From Wolinella sp963540505 (GTDB lineage Bacteria; Campylobacterota; Campylobacteria; Campylobacterales; Helicobacteraceae): 64,000 nucleotides of DNA. Made by a program: the position numbers and the translations under genes. The stretch covers positions 134,708-198,707 of the forward strand of contig CAUTMV010000003.1 in NCBI GenBank assembly GCA_963540505.1, given 5' to 3'. Below the pieces are notes generated by a model. The model was not told where the DNA came from. It ran no database searches and saw nothing but the letters and a program-made list of their open reading frames with translations. Of this stretch, positions 32,687 to 40,954 are shown piece by piece. How positions within the stretch are numbered: position 1 is the stretch's first letter; every line of letters starts with the position of its first letter.

Positions 32687-34348
32687 ATGGTCGAGCATGA
32701 GAAACACAACGGCGAATATCAGGGGGAAGAAGAGGATTTCGCCTCACTGTTAGAGGAGTCATGGGGGAAGAGCGAGAGCGAGACGGTTAGCCAAGGGACG
32801 ATCGTAGCCATCGAAGGCGAGAGCGTGCTTGTCGATGTGGGCGAAAAGATTGAAGGGCGGATTAATCTAGCTGAGATTCTCGATGAGAAGGGAGCGACAA
32901 AATATAAGGCGGGCGATGTGATTCCCATTATCATCACGGGGAATCGTAACGAACGCCCCATAATCTCGCACCAAAAAGCCCTCAAACGAGAGAAATTGCG
33001 CGAGAAAATCGCAAGCCTTGGCGAAAACTATCACGACGCCATCGTCGAAGGGGTCGTCGTGAGAAAAAACAGCGGGGGCTACATCATCGAGGCTGATGGA
33101 ATTGAATATTTCATGCCCAAATTCATGTCCGCGCTCAAAGACGATCCTAAGCACATCGGCAAGAGCATTAAGGCGTGCATTGTGAATGTCAAACCCAAAG
33201 AGGATACGATCGTCATCTCGAGGAAACGCTTCTTTGAGCTTGATGACAAAAAGAAAAAAGAGGGCGTAGCAAAGCTCCTTGAGGCAAGCGCGCCCCTTCA
33301 GGGAATCGTGAAGAAAATCACGAGCTTTGGGATGTTTGTGGAAGTTGAGGGAATCGAGGGGCTCGTGCACTACACGGAGATTAGCTTCCAAGGACCTGTA
33401 AATCCTGCCAAACTCTATAAAGAGGGCGATATGGTCAAAGTCAAAGCGATTGCGTACGATGAGGAGCGTAAGCGACTTTCACTGTCAGTTAAAGCGACCG
33501 CCGATGATCCGTGGAAAGAGATCGAAAATGAACTTGAAGTGGGTGATGCAATCAATGTAGTCGTGAGTAACATCGAGCCCTACGGCGTGTTTGTGGATTT
33601 GGGAAACAATATCGAAGGATTCCTCCACGTCTCTGAAATCTCGTGGGATAAAAACATCAAACACCCCGATGAATACCTAAAACTGGGTCAAGAAGTCGAT
33701 GTCGAAGTGATTGAGATTGATACCAAAAGGCGTCGTCTCAGAGTGTCGCTCAAAAAACTCCTCGCAAGACCTTTTGAACAATTTGCAAAAAACCACAAAG
33801 AGGGCGAGATAGTCAAGGGGAAAGTAGCGACGCTAACGGACTTTGGGGCGTTTATTCAGCTGGATGCGGTCGATGGTCTTTTGCATAACGGAGATGCCTT
33901 TTGGGATAAAAATCAAAAGTGTAAAGACTTCCTAAAAGAGGGCGAAGAGATTGAGGTTAAGATTATTAAAATCGATAAAGAAAAAGAGCGTGTCTCTCTT
34001 AGCCGCAAAAATCTCATCGCATCGCCTGCGGCGGATTTTGCCAAAAGTCATCAAATCGATGATGATGTCAAAGGGAAAATCCGCGACATTAAGGACTTTG
34101 GTGTCTTTATCAGCCTTGAGGGCGGCATGGACGCGCTCATTCGCTCAGAAGATCTCGCTCCGTTGAAAAAAGAGGATCTCAAAATCGGCGATGAGATTGA
34201 GGGGGTCATCTCGCTCATCGACAAGGAAAACAATCGCATTCGCGTCTCCGTGCGACGGCTTGAGCGCAAAAAAGAGAAAGAGAACATCAAGGCGTTTAAT
34301 TCCGATGACAAAATGACCCTCGGAGACATTCTCAAAGATCGGCTCTAG
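32687..34348 (+). CDS. rpsA: 30S ribosomal protein S1
   Basis: Brings mRNA to the 30S subunit. The 553-residue protein holds six S1 OB-fold repeats from about residue 38, the clearest being GIVKKITSFGMFVEVEG, VVVSNIEPYGVFVDLG, GKVATLTDFGAFIQLD and GKIRDIKDFGVFISLEG. Acidic N-terminus and basic tail are normal. Between ispH and the HP0398-like gene as in H. pylori. Confidence 0.97.
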   Translation: MVEHEKHNGEYQGEEEDFASLLEESWGKSESETVSQGTIVAIEGESVLVDVGEKIEGRINLAEILDEKGATKYKAGDVIPIIITGNRNERPIISHQKALKREKLREKIASLGENYHDAIVEGVVVRKNSGGYIIEADGIEYFMPKFMSALKDDPKHIGKSIKACIVNVKPKEDTIVISRKRFFELDDKKKKEGVAKLLEASAPLQGIVKKITSFGMFVEVEGIEGLVHYTEISFQGPVNPAKLYKEGDMVKVKAIAYDEERKRLSLSVKATADDPWKEIENELEVGDAINVVVSNIEPYGVFVDLGNNIEGFLHVSEISWDKNIKHPDEYLKLGQEVDVEVIEIDTKRRRLRVSLKKLLARPFEQFAKNHKEGEIVKGKVATLTDFGAFIQLDAVDGLLHNGDAFWDKNQKCKDFLKEGEEIEVKIIKIDKEKERVSLSRKNLIASPAADFAKSHQIDDDVKGKIRDIKDFGVFISLEGGMDALIRSEDLAPLKKEDLKIGDEIEGVISLIDKENNRIRVSVRRLERKKEKENIKAFNSDDKMTLGDILKDRL

Positions 34349-34361
34349 GTAAGTCCGCTCA

Positions 34362-34838
34362 ATGCAACATCGTCCTTTAATCGTCGTGCTCACGCTTTTG
34401 ACCATAGGGGTTGCCGTGATGGTAGCCTCCGCTTATTTACAAACGCTAAGAGAGGTCGCGAGCCTCTCTTTTGATGAACTGCTTACAAAGGATTCTCCTG
34501 TAGAAAAAAAGGAGCGCGCCTCCTCTTGGATGAGTCGATTCTCCGCAAAGGAGATTCCAAGCTACATCTATCCTGCGCCGGAACTGCGCGTCAGTTTGCG
34601 CTTCCCCACCGCCTCGCTTGAACTTCTTAAGACATTCCATGTCATCATAAACGAGATGAGTGCATATCAGTTTTTTTGCCTGAATCAGGTCTTGCTCGCG
34701 CACAAAATCGACTACTCCTATCATAAGGCAGGTGGGCGCGTGCAGCTCATCATCACGACACAGGACGAGGAGTATTTGCAGAGCGTTCTAAGGGAGCTTT
34801 CACGTTATGAGATCACTTATCAAATCCAAAAATCTTAA
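34362..34838 (+). CDS. conserved hypothetical single-pass membrane protein (HP0398-like position)
   Basis: A 158-residue protein with one N-terminal membrane segment (about residues 6-26, LIVVLTLLTIGVAVMVASAY) and a soluble domain predicted outside the cytoplasm. The soluble part has alternating strands and helices (LRVSLRFPTASLELLKTFHVIINEM; VQLIITTQDEEYLQSVLREL) that suggest a small alpha/beta fold. No known domain is recognised. It sits 13 bases after rpsA and 17 before serA, in the place held by HP0398 in H. pylori, so it is a real conserved gene of unknown role. Confidence 0.8.
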   Translation: MQHRPLIVVLTLLTIGVAVMVASAYLQTLREVASLSFDELLTKDSPVEKKERASSWMSRFSAKEIPSYIYPAPELRVSLRFPTASLELLKTFHVIINEMSAYQFFCLNQVLLAHKIDYSYHKAGGRVQLIITTQDEEYLQSVLRELSRYEITYQIQKS

Positions 34839-34855
34839 CTATCAAGGACACAACC

Positions 34856-36439
34856 ATGACTAAACATAAAATCGCTGTTTGCGACCACATTCATCAAAAG
34901 GGTCTGGATCTGCTGGCAAAAGAGAGCGATGTCGAGCTCGTCAATCTCTCTGCGGTTCCCAAAAGCGAGCTCTTGCCTATGCTGCATGACGCGGATATTG
35001 CCATTACGCGCAGCTCGACTGAGGTTGATTCCGCCTTTTTGGAAGCGGCTAAAAAGATACGAGCGATCGTGCGCGCGGGTGTAGGTGTGGATAACGTCGA
35101 TATTGACGGTTGCAGCCGCAGGGGGATCATCGTCATGAACGTCCCTACAGCCAACACCATCGCTGCTGTGGAGCTTACACTCGCTCATATGCTAAGCGCG
35201 TGCCGTAATTTCCCGGGTGCGAACCATCAGCTCAAAAATGAGCGGATTTGGAAGCGCGAGGACTGGTATGGCACGGAGCTTAAGGATAAGAAGCTCGGGG
35301 TTATCGGCTTTGGGAACATCGGAAGCCGCGTTGCACTGCGCGCCAAAGCCTTTGAAATGGAGGTGCTCGCCTACGACCCCTATATCAAGCCCTCAAAAGC
35401 GACTGATTTGGGAATCGCCTATACGACGAACTTTGATGATATTATTGCGTGTGATATTATCACAATCCACACGCCCAAAAATAAAGAGACGATCAATATG
35501 ATCGACAAAGAGCAGATTGCAAAGATGAAAGAGGGCGTGATCCTCATCAACTGCGCGCGCGGAAATCTCTACAACGAGGAGGCTCTCATCGAGGGGCTCA
35601 AGAGCGGCAAAATCCGATGGGCGGGGCTGGATGTCTTTGGCAAAGAGCCCGCGACAAGCAATCCGCTCCTAGATCTGCCCAATCTTTACGTTACGCCACA
35701 CATCGGCGCAAATACGCTGGAATCGCAGGAGAAAATCGCCATTCAAGCCGCAGGAGCAGCCCTCGAAGCGGCACGAGGCTCAAGTCATCCTAACGCACTC
35801 AATCTGCCTATCAAAGAGAGCGAGCTTCCCGCCTTCTTAAAGCCCTATCTCGAACTTGTGCAAAAGATGGGATTCTTTGCGATACAGGCGAATAAAGCCC
35901 CTATTCGCTCCTTTAATATCACAGCTGAGGGCGAAATCGCGGGGTATCTTGATTCGCTTGCGACCTTTGGGCTTGTGGGCGCACTCAATGCGAGTCTCGG
36001 GGACAAGGTCAATTATGTCAATGCCCCCTATGTAGCGAAAGAGCGGGGAATCGAGCTCAGAAAAGAGTCTAAAAGTGCACAAAGCGGCTATCAAAATATG
36101 CTAAGGATCAAGCTCGTGACCGAGAAAGGCGAGCTTAGTCTCAGCGGCACGGTCTTTGGCGAGAATCTTCAGAGAATCGTCGAGATTGAGGGCTTTGGAC
36201 TGGATATTGAGCCCAAAGGACGTATGATTTTATTCCAAAATACCGACGTGCCCGGTGTCATCGGTATGATAGGCACGATTCTCGCAAATCATCACATTAA
36301 TATCGCGGATTTCCGCCTCGGTAGAAATGCAAAACAAGCACTCGCGGTCATTCTCGTGGATAGCGGAGTGAGCAATGGAGTGCTTGATGAGTTGGGTGCG
36401 ATTGAAGCTTGCCTAGGAATCAGATACGTCCTCCTCTAG
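34856..36439 (+). CDS. serA: D-3-phosphoglycerate dehydrogenase
   Basis: First step of serine synthesis. The 527-residue long-form enzyme has a substrate domain, an NAD-binding domain with VIGFGNIGSRVALRAKAF near residue 147 and the catalytic Arg/Glu/His set (NCARGNLYNEEAL; VTPHIGANT), an intervening ASB domain and a C-terminal ACT domain (NTDVPGVIGMIGTILANHHINIADFRLG), which usually mediates serine feedback. Last gene of the HIT-pheST-aroA-ispH-rpsA-serA block. Confidence 0.97.
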   Translation: MTKHKIAVCDHIHQKGLDLLAKESDVELVNLSAVPKSELLPMLHDADIAITRSSTEVDSAFLEAAKKIRAIVRAGVGVDNVDIDGCSRRGIIVMNVPTANTIAAVELTLAHMLSACRNFPGANHQLKNERIWKREDWYGTELKDKKLGVIGFGNIGSRVALRAKAFEMEVLAYDPYIKPSKATDLGIAYTTNFDDIIACDIITIHTPKNKETINMIDKEQIAKMKEGVILINCARGNLYNEEALIEGLKSGKIRWAGLDVFGKEPATSNPLLDLPNLYVTPHIGANTLESQEKIAIQAAGAALEAARGSSHPNALNLPIKESELPAFLKPYLELVQKMGFFAIQANKAPIRSFNITAEGEIAGYLDSLATFGLVGALNASLGDKVNYVNAPYVAKERGIELRKESKSAQSGYQNMLRIKLVTEKGELSLSGTVFGENLQRIVEIEGFGLDIEPKGRMILFQNTDVPGVIGMIGTILANHHINIADFRLGRNAKQALAVILVDSGVSNGVLDELGAIEACLGIRYVLL

Positions 36440-36445
36440 AGGAGG
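36430..36445. repeat. 16-bp perfect palindrome across the serA stop codon
   Basis: CCTCCTCTAGAGGAGG is fully self-complementary and contains the serA TAG stop. The rest of the 178-base spacer to ubiE holds a second inverted repeat (GGGGCG at 36556-36561, CGCCCC at 36577-36582) but no T-run that would make either a standard intrinsic terminator. Confidence 0.6.
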
Positions 36446-36617
36446 GGCAACGTAAAGAGGTTTGCGCTTCTAAAAGTGGAAGCAACCTCACGGAATTAGG
36501 TAACTTTTGCCCGTTTTGCAGGGTTTTTGAGAATCAGGAGCAAAAAGTGGGGTAAGGGGCGGGTTCAGCCCAAGTTCGCCCCCGCTTGCCAAGATTGACA
36601 AAAGCTTGTTTGGATAT

Positions 36618-37328
36618 TTACCGCTTTTTGGCGATGAAGAGCGTTGAGATATTCGCCGAGTAGCTTTTACTAAAAACTACTTCGAGTCCGATTCCCGCCA
36701 ATTCCGCATTCAGCATACTTCGCGTCAAAAACTCCTCAATGGAATCAGGCAGATATTTATACGCTGCATAGTTTTTTGAGATAATTCCGCCAAGATAGGG
36801 GAGAATCCGCTTGGTGTAAAACCTCATAATGCGCTCAAGAAGCGTATTCTTCTCGCTTTTGGTAAATTCCAAAATCACGAGCACCCCGCCGGGACGCAGC
36901 ACACGATGAAACTCCGCGAGTGCCCTCTCCCGCTCCACGACATTCCGCAGCCCATAGGCAATCGAGACAATATCCGCGCTCTCGCTCTCTAGGGGCAGCT
37001 CCTTAGCTTCAGCCTTGATGAAATTCACATACGCGAGCTTTTGGCACGCGACATTCAGCATACCCTGTGAGGGGTCGATTCCCGTGATTTGCTCGATACA
37101 AATTCCCTTGGATTTGGCGTTTTTCTCCCAGTGCAAAATCATATCGCCCGTCCCGCACGCCACATCAAGAATCCGCACACTCTCCTTGCCCAGATGAGAA
37201 AAAGCAAGCTCACACGCCTTTTTGCGCCACGAAATATCAATCCCGCAGCTTAAGAGGCGATTAGCCAAATCATAGCTCCCCGCAATATCATCAAACATTT
37301 GGACAATCTCTTGCTGCTTCTCTCTCAC
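36618..37328 (-). CDS. ubiE: demethylmenaquinone/ubiquinone methyltransferase
   Basis: SAM-dependent C-methyltransferase of menaquinone synthesis. The SAM motif is VRILDVACGTGDMILHW near residue 62, and the UbiE signatures MFDDIAGSYDLANRLLS and SIAYGLRNVVERERALAEFHRVLRPGG are present. I start at GTG 37328, with AAAGGAG five bases upstream and overlapping the OsmC stop (GTGA), giving 236 residues; the frame to 37391 lies within the OsmC gene. Last gene of argH-osmC-ubiE. Confidence 0.95.
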   Translation of the reverse strand: MREKQQEIVQMFDDIAGSYDLANRLLSCGIDISWRKKACELAFSHLGKESVRILDVACGTGDMILHWEKNAKSKGICIEQITGIDPSQGMLNVACQKLAYVNFIKAEAKELPLESESADIVSIAYGLRNVVERERALAEFHRVLRPGGVLVILEFTKSEKNTLLERIMRFYTKRILPYLGGIISKNYAAYKYLPDSIEEFLTRSMLNAELAGIGLEVVFSKSYSANISTLFIAKKR

Positions 37329-37753
37329 GCTAGCTCCTTTGGGGGCTGGATAATCGCACCGTTGTGGCGCACGGAGTAGCTCATCGTGCACCCCTTGCGC
37401 ACAGTATTAATCGTCGTGCAATACTGCTCCGTGCTCGCCTCCACCCACGAGAGCGCCTCTTCATCAGACGCAGCGGAATCGAAGGAATACAAAATCTCCA
37501 AACGCTCAAAACGCGCGGGCGATTCCCCACTTGGATAGGCTTTGACACTGAGTGACAGCCCGCTTAGCGCAATTCCGCGCGTGCTGGAGAGCTCTAGCAT
37601 GTCATACGCGCTACACCCAAGTAACCCGGCTAAAAACATCTCCTTGGGTGAGGTCTGCGCGCAGTCAAACTCGATTCCCAAATGCGCGCCATTTGCTTTG
37701 AAGCACTTCTGTGCAAGGTGTCGGACGTTCACTTCTACGATGGGCTTGCTCAT
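37325..37753 (-). CDS. OsmC-family protein
   Basis: A 142-residue OsmC/Ohr-superfamily protein, a group of thiol peroxidases and related proteins. The two conserved cysteines are seen in LLGCSAYDM (about residue 47) and KGCTMSY (about residue 121), in the expected places; the N-terminal arginine/glutamate partners are less clear. It overlaps argH by ATGA at its start and ubiE at its stop. Whether it is an active peroxidase cannot be told from sequence. Confidence 0.87.
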   Translation of the reverse strand: MSKPIVEVNVRHLAQKCFKANGAHLGIEFDCAQTSPKEMFLAGLLGCSAYDMLELSSTRGIALSGLSLSVKAYPSGESPARFERLEILYSFDSAASDEEALSWVEASTEQYCTTINTVRKGCTMSYSVRHNGAIIQPPKELA

Positions 37754-39141
37754 TTTTTCCTCTTTTTAAGCCACGCACGCAGGGTTTTAATCTGAAGCTC
37801 CGTCTGCTCGCTCGATGTTCCACCTTGAGAATTGCGCGCATTCATCGAGTTTTTAAGGTTGAGTGCCTCCAAAACCCCCACCTTAATCCTAGGATCAAGA
37901 GCCAAAATCTCCTCCTCTTTAAGCTCGGTAATATCCTTGCGCTTTGATTCCGCGTATGCGACGATCCGCCCCGTGATATGGTGCGCCTCGCGGAAAGGCA
38001 CGCCACACGATTGCACCAAAAAGTCCGCCAAATCCGTCGCGCTCAAATGCCCGATACGGCACGCTTCCCTCATGCGTTTAGTATTCACACTCATGCTCTC
38101 CAGTGCCTCTTTGAGGATTTTTAGGCTGATTTGCACCGTCTCTATGCTATCAAGCACGCTCTCTTTATCCTCTTGTGTGTCCTTGTTGTAAGCTAAAGGC
38201 AAGCCCTTCATGACGGTCAAAAGCGAGAGCAGATTCCCATAAACTCGCCCACTCTTGCCTCGCAGCAGCTCAGGGACGTCCGGGTTTTTCTTCTGAGGCA
38301 TAATCGAGCTCCCGGTCGAATAGGAATCACTCAGGCTAATAAAGCCGAATTCATAGCTGCTCCACAGCACAAGCTCCTCGCTTAGGCGCGAAACGTGCAT
38401 CATGATTAGGGCAATCCCATAGAGCAGATCCAGCGCAAAATCACGATCGCTTACCGTATCCATGGCATTAAGCGTAGGTGCTTGGAATCCGAGCTTGCGT
38501 GCCAAAAACTCCCTATCATTCGCATAAGGCGTCCCCGCAAGAGCCGCCACGCCCAAAGGGCAATAATCATGTAGCGCATAACTGTCCGCAAGCCGCTCCA
38601 CATCGCGCTTAAACATACATGCATATGCGACAAGATGAAAGCCGAAATTCACAGGCTGCGCGTGCTGGAGGTGTGTCATGCCGGGCATGAGCGTCTTTGT
38701 GTGCTTTGAGGCAATCTTTAAAAGCGTATCCATAAGCTCCATGAGAGAGGCGCGGATTTCTCGATTATGGCGTTGCGTGAACATCCTAAAATCAAGCGCG
38801 ACCTGATCATTGCGACTGCGCGCGGTGTGAAGCTTCTTGCCACTCTCGCCGATGAGCTCGGTAAGACGCGACTCAATCGCCATATGAATATCCTCACAAG
38901 CGATTTTAAACTCAAATTCACCCCGTTCAATCTCGCCCAGCACGCAATCTAACCCCTGCGCAATCTCCTCATACTCGACCTTGGTGAGAATCTTCTGCTT
39001 ATAGAGCATTTTCGCATGCACTTTAGATCCCTCTATATCCTCGCGATAGAGAGCTTTATCAAAAGGCAAAGAGGCATTAAACCGCTCCAAAAGCTCCGCA
39101 CTCGCCTCGCTAAAACGCCCTGACCACATTTTTTCCATCAT
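37750..39141 (-). CDS. argH: argininosuccinate lyase
   Basis: Last step of arginine synthesis: splits argininosuccinate to arginine and fumarate. The superfamily signature GSSIMPQKKNPD lies near residue 278, with TARSRNDQVALDFR and MTHLQHAQPV upstream. ATG at 39141 has AAGG five bases before it; a GTG two codons earlier is less likely. First gene of an operon with the OsmC-like gene and ubiE. H. pylori lacks this gene, so the host has a fuller amino acid metabolism. Confidence 0.96.
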   Translation of the reverse strand: MMEKMWSGRFSEASAELLERFNASLPFDKALYREDIEGSKVHAKMLYKQKILTKVEYEEIAQGLDCVLGEIERGEFEFKIACEDIHMAIESRLTELIGESGKKLHTARSRNDQVALDFRMFTQRHNREIRASLMELMDTLLKIASKHTKTLMPGMTHLQHAQPVNFGFHLVAYACMFKRDVERLADSYALHDYCPLGVAALAGTPYANDREFLARKLGFQAPTLNAMDTVSDRDFALDLLYGIALIMMHVSRLSEELVLWSSYEFGFISLSDSYSTGSSIMPQKKNPDVPELLRGKSGRVYGNLLSLLTVMKGLPLAYNKDTQEDKESVLDSIETVQISLKILKEALESMSVNTKRMREACRIGHLSATDLADFLVQSCGVPFREAHHITGRIVAYAESKRKDITELKEEEILALDPRIKVGVLEALNLKNSMNARNSQGGTSSEQTELQIKTLRAWLKKRKK

Positions 39142-39176
39142 TTGCACCTTATGTTGGGCTGTTTTTACAAGGGGGG

Positions 39177-39182
39177 ATTATA
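39177..39182 (-). promoter_or_regulatory. -10 element of the argH operon
   Basis: Perfect TATAAT on the minus strand, 36 bases before the argH ATG, in the 95-base spacer to hemJ. Confidence 0.5.
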
Positions 39183-39236
39183 ACATCTCGCGCAAAGAGG
39201 CGTGCAGCTAAAATTCAGAGCCTCCTTGCGCAGCGT

Positions 39237-39671
39237 CTAAAAGGGCTTTAGCACGCCAAAAATCACGATTCCTATCATGAGGAGCGTCGGGACTTCGTTA
39301 TAAAAACGGAAGAACACTCCGGGCTTAAAACAGCGATCCTCGCGGAAAAGCTTGAGATAGCGACCGTTATCAAAATGATAGACGAGCAGCAAAAGGGCGA
39401 ATAGAATTTTCGCGTGTAGCCAGCCGCTGCCGCTTAACATCGAGGGGTTTAAGATAATCATCACAATTCCCGAGATTACCGTCCCCAGCATCGCGGGCCA
39501 GCCGATGAAGTTGTAGAGCTTGTCTTCTTGGATTTTCACCACGCGGACAAACTCGCGATTCTCGATATGCTCGGCATGATAGACATACAGCCGTGGCAGA
39601 TAAAAGAGCACCGCCATCCACGAGATAAACGCCATGAAATGAAACGCCTTGATCCACATGTAATATTCCAT
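39237..39671 (-). CDS. hemJ: protoporphyrinogen IX oxidase HemJ
   Basis: Membrane protein that oxidises protoporphyrinogen IX in haem synthesis. The 144-residue protein has four membrane segments and the family motifs KAFHFMAFISWMAVLFYLPR (with the haem-ligand histidine) and WLHAKILFALLLLVYH. ATG at 39671 has AAAGGAG seven bases upstream and is preferred over an ATG at 39698. It follows the same strand as argH but a promoter separates them. Confidence 0.92.
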   Translation of the reverse strand: MEYYMWIKAFHFMAFISWMAVLFYLPRLYVYHAEHIENREFVRVVKIQEDKLYNFIGWPAMLGTVISGIVMIILNPSMLSGSGWLHAKILFALLLLVYHFDNGRYLKLFREDRCFKPGVFFRFYNEVPTLLMIGIVIFGVLKPF

Positions 39672-39938
39672 TGCCCACTCCTTTATGGTAATTTCCACGC
39701 CATTTTAGCCAAAAAAGTCTGAAATGGGTGCGCCTTAAACTGCTAAGGATTTTCAAAACATGAGTAAAAATTAAGGAGCGGATTTTGTGGGAATCCACTA
39801 AATAGGGAGAGCTTTTGTGATAGCAATCCCCCCTTTTTTTGCTCTATCCTTGCTGTAAGAGGGTAAAGTGCGGGTTTGTATTAAAGATCATTTAATGTAT
39901 GAGTAAAGCCTAATTGTTTTTTCTTCGCTCTGGCGTCT

Positions 39939-40263
39939 TCAAACGTAAATACCTCTAGCAGCTCGCCCCGTGGAAGCGTTTGTTACTGTCATCCTGCCAT
40001 CACAAAGCACCCCATTATTAAAGAATAATCCTTCAAGTTTCCCCTTTTTGTTATAGCACACAATCATTAGTATCCCGCTTCCATTGCGACAATCCCCCTG
40101 AATACACTGATAGCTACCACAACCACAAGACCTATATATAGTATCAATGACCCCAGAGAAGGCTCTCCTGTATAGACTATCCTATCCGTACCGCTTAGAT
40201 TCCTGCAACTAGCCCCGTAAGAGACGCCAAGAGCACCATGCTCGCAAGTAACAATCTAACCAC
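39939..40263 (-). pseudogene. decayed gene for a small Cys-rich exported protein
   Basis: The minus strand starts at GTG 40263 (AAAGGA eight bases upstream) and encodes a signal-like peptide, VVRLLLASMVLLASLTGLVAG, that ends at TAA after 22 codons. A second frame then gives NLSGTDRIVYTG, and a third gives a long coherent tail ending at TGA 39939: RSCGCGSYQCIQGDC, NKKGKLEGLFFNNGVLCDG and MTVTNASTGRAARGIYV. Joining them needs two frameshifts, so the gene is broken. The tail has MORN/YwqK-like flavour, but the family is not identified. It lies in the 905-base spacer between hemJ and rplQ; 39672-39938 shows nothing else. Confidence 0.6.
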
Positions 40264-40295
40264 TTTTTGATTCCTTTCTATCCTTGAATTCATTA

Positions 40296-40555
40296 TCATA
40301 TCGATTCCCTCATCTGCCCCAGCAGACAGAAAGATATCAATATATGGTAATCATATATATCGTGGCTTAAATTGTATCTGCGAAAATCATCTATGGAAAA
40401 TGCGTTTGATTCCTGTATCTCATGGATAACAACATGGAGAATGTAGTAGCAGCGCAGCCAAGATTCTCAAAACTATCCCTATCTGCCCAAGATATAGACG
40501 TATAGTTTTCGCAAGCGGTGCTTAAAGTAAGAGAGCAAGGGGAACCCACCGACAA
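40296..40555 (-). pseudogene. fragment of an unidentified protein gene
   Basis: Downstream of rplQ the minus strand encodes CSLTLSTACENYTSISWADR, then DSFENLGCAATTFSMLLSM, to a TAG at 40391-40393. A shift of frame there opens DDFRRYNLSHDIYDYHIL and continues to TGA at 40296. Residue composition looks like real coding sequence (paired cysteines, aromatic residues), but no credible start with a ribosome-binding site exists and one frameshift is needed. The 5' limit (TTG at 40555) is arbitrary. No family recognised. Confidence 0.4.
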
Positions 40556-40576
40556 AACGTGCAGCGGGTTGGTAAA

Positions 40577-40927
40577 TCAAACAAGCTCGATGAAAGCCAT
40601 CGGAGCTGCATCGCCTTTACGCAAGCGAGTGCGCACGATTCTCGTGTATCCTCCGTTACGTTCACTATATTTTGGAGCGATTTCCACTACAAGCTTATTC
40701 GTCGCGCTCTTATCCTGCAAATGCGCAAAAACTGCACGATGTGCATTAAATGACCCCTCGGAAGCCTTAGTGATAAGCTTCTCGACATAAGACTGCAACT
40801 CCTTAGCCTTCATCAGGGTAGTCTCGATCTTTTGATGTTCTACCAAAGCGACCGCAAGATTCTTCAACAATGCCTTGCGGTGTGCTGAAGTCCTGCCCAG
40901 CTTCCTATATCCATGGTTATGTCTCAT
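40577..40927 (-). CDS. rplQ: 50S ribosomal protein L17
   Basis: Last gene of the ribosomal superoperon. The 116-residue protein begins MRHNHGYRKLGRTSAHRKAL, the L17 signature, and ends with the GGYTRIVRTRLRKGDAAPMA segment. It follows rpoA by 27 bases. Confidence 0.97.
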   Translation of the reverse strand: MRHNHGYRKLGRTSAHRKALLKNLAVALVEHQKIETTLMKAKELQSYVEKLITKASEGSFNAHRAVFAHLQDKSATNKLVVEIAPKYSERNGGYTRIVRTRLRKGDAAPMAFIELV

Positions 40928-40954
40928 AGAATTTCCTTAAATTAATTTACAGCT

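Noticed and set aside
36556..36582. GGGGCG...CGCCCC inverted repeat as terminator between serA and ubiE
   Set aside because: Fifteen-base loop and no T-run on either strand.
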